Part shown: positions 5,681 through 6,529 of the stretch, piece by piece
Position numbering within the stretch: the first letter of the stretch is position 1
Layout of the letters: each line of letters opens with the position of its first letter
From: Eubacterium sp.
Lineage (GTDB): Bacteria > Bacillota > Clostridia > Lachnospirales > Lachnospiraceae
DNA: 6,529 bases
Direction: 5' to 3'
NCBI GenBank assembly: GCA_017445525.1
Contig: JAFSTZ010000054.1
Span: 1 to 6,529, forward strand
The notes under the pieces: model-generated
The model's input: the letters and a program-made list of their open reading frames with translations, nothing else
Told to the model about the DNA's origin: nothing
Database searches by the model: none
Made by a program: the position numbers and the translations under genes

Positions 5681-6529
5681 ATGAACAGATTATACGAGAG
5701 AATAGCCATACTTGTCATATGCCTGGCGGGATACACTGTTTCTGAGATCAGCCTTACTACTGTAATTCTATTTTTAGTGACAATCGGTATATCAGCGCTT
5801 GTTCAGCTTATACCTACCAAGGAAAGCACCACGGGCAGACAGTTACCGGACACAGCCTGGAAAGCGGATATAGATGACTCATCCGGCTTCATCTCATCCG
5901 GTCTCCTCCATATGGTAATCATAGGGATCGCCTGCGGTGTCTGCGGATGGGTGCCTGCATTTATAAGCTCATTCCCGTTACTTATGTATGAAGCACTGTG
6001 GATCAAAAGATGGTATGCTATCCTCCCCGTGTTGCTGGTAGTCAGAAACATCCATATGATCAATCCAACTGCTGATGTGGAGATCAACCCTTCTGTTTTG
6101 ATACTGGCAATCGCCGGCACAGTGGTTGCCATATGTATGTACATAAGCATATACAGAGGCGACAACGCGATCAGCAATTATCACCGTCTCAGAGACGAGC
6201 TCGCCGAGAAAAATGAACAGCTCAGCTCGCAGAATGAAAGACTTCTCGATGCACAGAACACGGAAATCTATCTGGCAACATTGAAGGAAAGAAACCGCAT
6301 AGCCAGAGAAATACACGATAACGTAGGCCATATGCTGACGAGATCGCTCCTCCAGGTCGGCGCGATAAAAACGATCAACAAGGACGAAGTGCTCGAGGAA
6401 CCTCTGGATGGATTGAGGGACACTCTTGACCAGGCGATGACGAGTGTCCGATCGAGCGTGCATGACCTGTACGATGAGTCAATAGACTTAAAGGCTGTCC
6501 TTGAGGAGTACCTGTCCGTCATGGGAGAC
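5681..6529 (+). CDS. sensor histidine kinase, NarL/DesK type (HisKA_3), 3' end outside window
   Basis: This is a membrane sensor that autophosphorylates and passes phosphate to a response regulator. The visible 283 residues (no stop before the window end) contain about six hydrophobic segments near 8-22, 24-44, 74-90, 92-107, 111-127 and 138-158, with little extracellular sequence. A charged coiled-coil linker follows at about 165-200 (RLRDELAEKNEQL, then SSQNERLLDAQN). The dimerisation/phosphoacceptor box is at 203-228, with the expected phospho-His212 in ERNRIAREIHDNVGHML, the H-box of the HPK7/HisKA_3 class. The ATPase domain (N and G boxes) lies beyond the window. The start is fixed by an in-frame stop at 5675-5677 and AGGAG at 5670-5674, six bases upstream. 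Family knowledge predicts a LuxR/NarL-type response regulator gene downstream. The short loops suggest sensing within the membrane or of membrane state, which is inference. Confidence 0.92.
   Translation, partial: MNRLYERIAILVICLAGYTVSEISLTTVILFLVTIGISALVQLIPTKESTTGRQLPDTAWKADIDDSSGFISSGLLHMVIIGIACGVCGWVPAFISSFPLLMYEALWIKRWYAILPVLLVVRNIHMINPTADVEINPSVLILAIAGTVVAICMYISIYRGDNAISNYHRLRDELAEKNEQLSSQNERLLDAQNTEIYLATLKERNRIAREIHDNVGHMLTRSLLQVGAIKTINKDEVLEEPLDGLRDTLDQAMTSVRSSVHDLYDESIDLKAVLEEYLSVMGD

Noticed and set aside
5803..6522. Minus-strand open frames opposite the kinase gene (5803-6177, 5978-6463, 6268-6522)
   Set aside because: They mirror a plus-strand gene with a clear ribosome binding site, membrane segments and a HisKA_3 H-box. 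They have no ribosome binding sites or recognisable motifs.
1..6529. tRNA, rRNA or known riboswitch genes
   Set aside because: No cloverleaf, rRNA-like sequence or recognisable riboswitch core was found on either strand by reading.

Overview
The window looks like chromosomal DNA from a motile, Gram-positive Clostridia-type bacterium, most likely Lachnospiraceae (the Butyrivibrio/Roseburia/Agathobacter neighbourhood). The basis is moderate GC, strong AGGAGG-type ribosome binding sites, near-consensus sigma-A promoters, a lipoprotein solute-binding protein of a type I associate with clostridia, and a methyl-accepting chemotaxis protein. The genus is inference; no marker gene is present.

Layout. 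Bases 1-87 hold a consensus extended -10 promoter and leader for a complete chemotaxis receptor (88-1800). A 122-bp gap with a probable stem-loop terminator (1855-1886) follows. Next is a compact amino-acid-type ABC transporter operon on the same strand: lipoprotein substrate-binding protein (1923-2720), one permease (2730-3416) and ATPase (3445-4236). A short convergent gap (4237-4317) separates it from a minus-strand aldose 1-epimerase-family gene (4318-5187), which has its own consensus promoter (5252-5280). A 493-bp divergent intergenic region (5188-5680) leads to the start of a NarL/DesK-type sensor histidine kinase (5681 to the window end, incomplete).

The main discovery is in the divergent intergenic region. 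A 182-bp segment without coding capacity (5384-5565) has perfect 17-bp terminal inverted repeats and is flanked on both sides by the same 8-bp direct repeat, TAATAATG. That is the signature of a transposed, non-autonomous (MITE-like) element with an 8-bp target-site duplication. Its interior is almost entirely self-complementary and can form a branched structure with mutually exclusive pairings. It sits at the expected start point of a near-consensus promoter (TTGACC-N17-TATAAT, 5351-5379) whose -10 box overlaps the left target duplication. Insertion therefore appears to have kept the promoter and placed the whole element at the 5' end of the kinase transcript as a structured leader.

How the genes may work together: the receptor and the transporter lie in tandem and may respond to related solutes, but the sequence does not prove this. 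The transporter encodes one permease, so a homodimeric membrane core is expected. The binding protein has Val where the family usually has the alpha-carboxylate-binding Arg, so its ligand should not be assumed. The epimerase and the kinase are separately transcribed and have no obvious link to the transporter.
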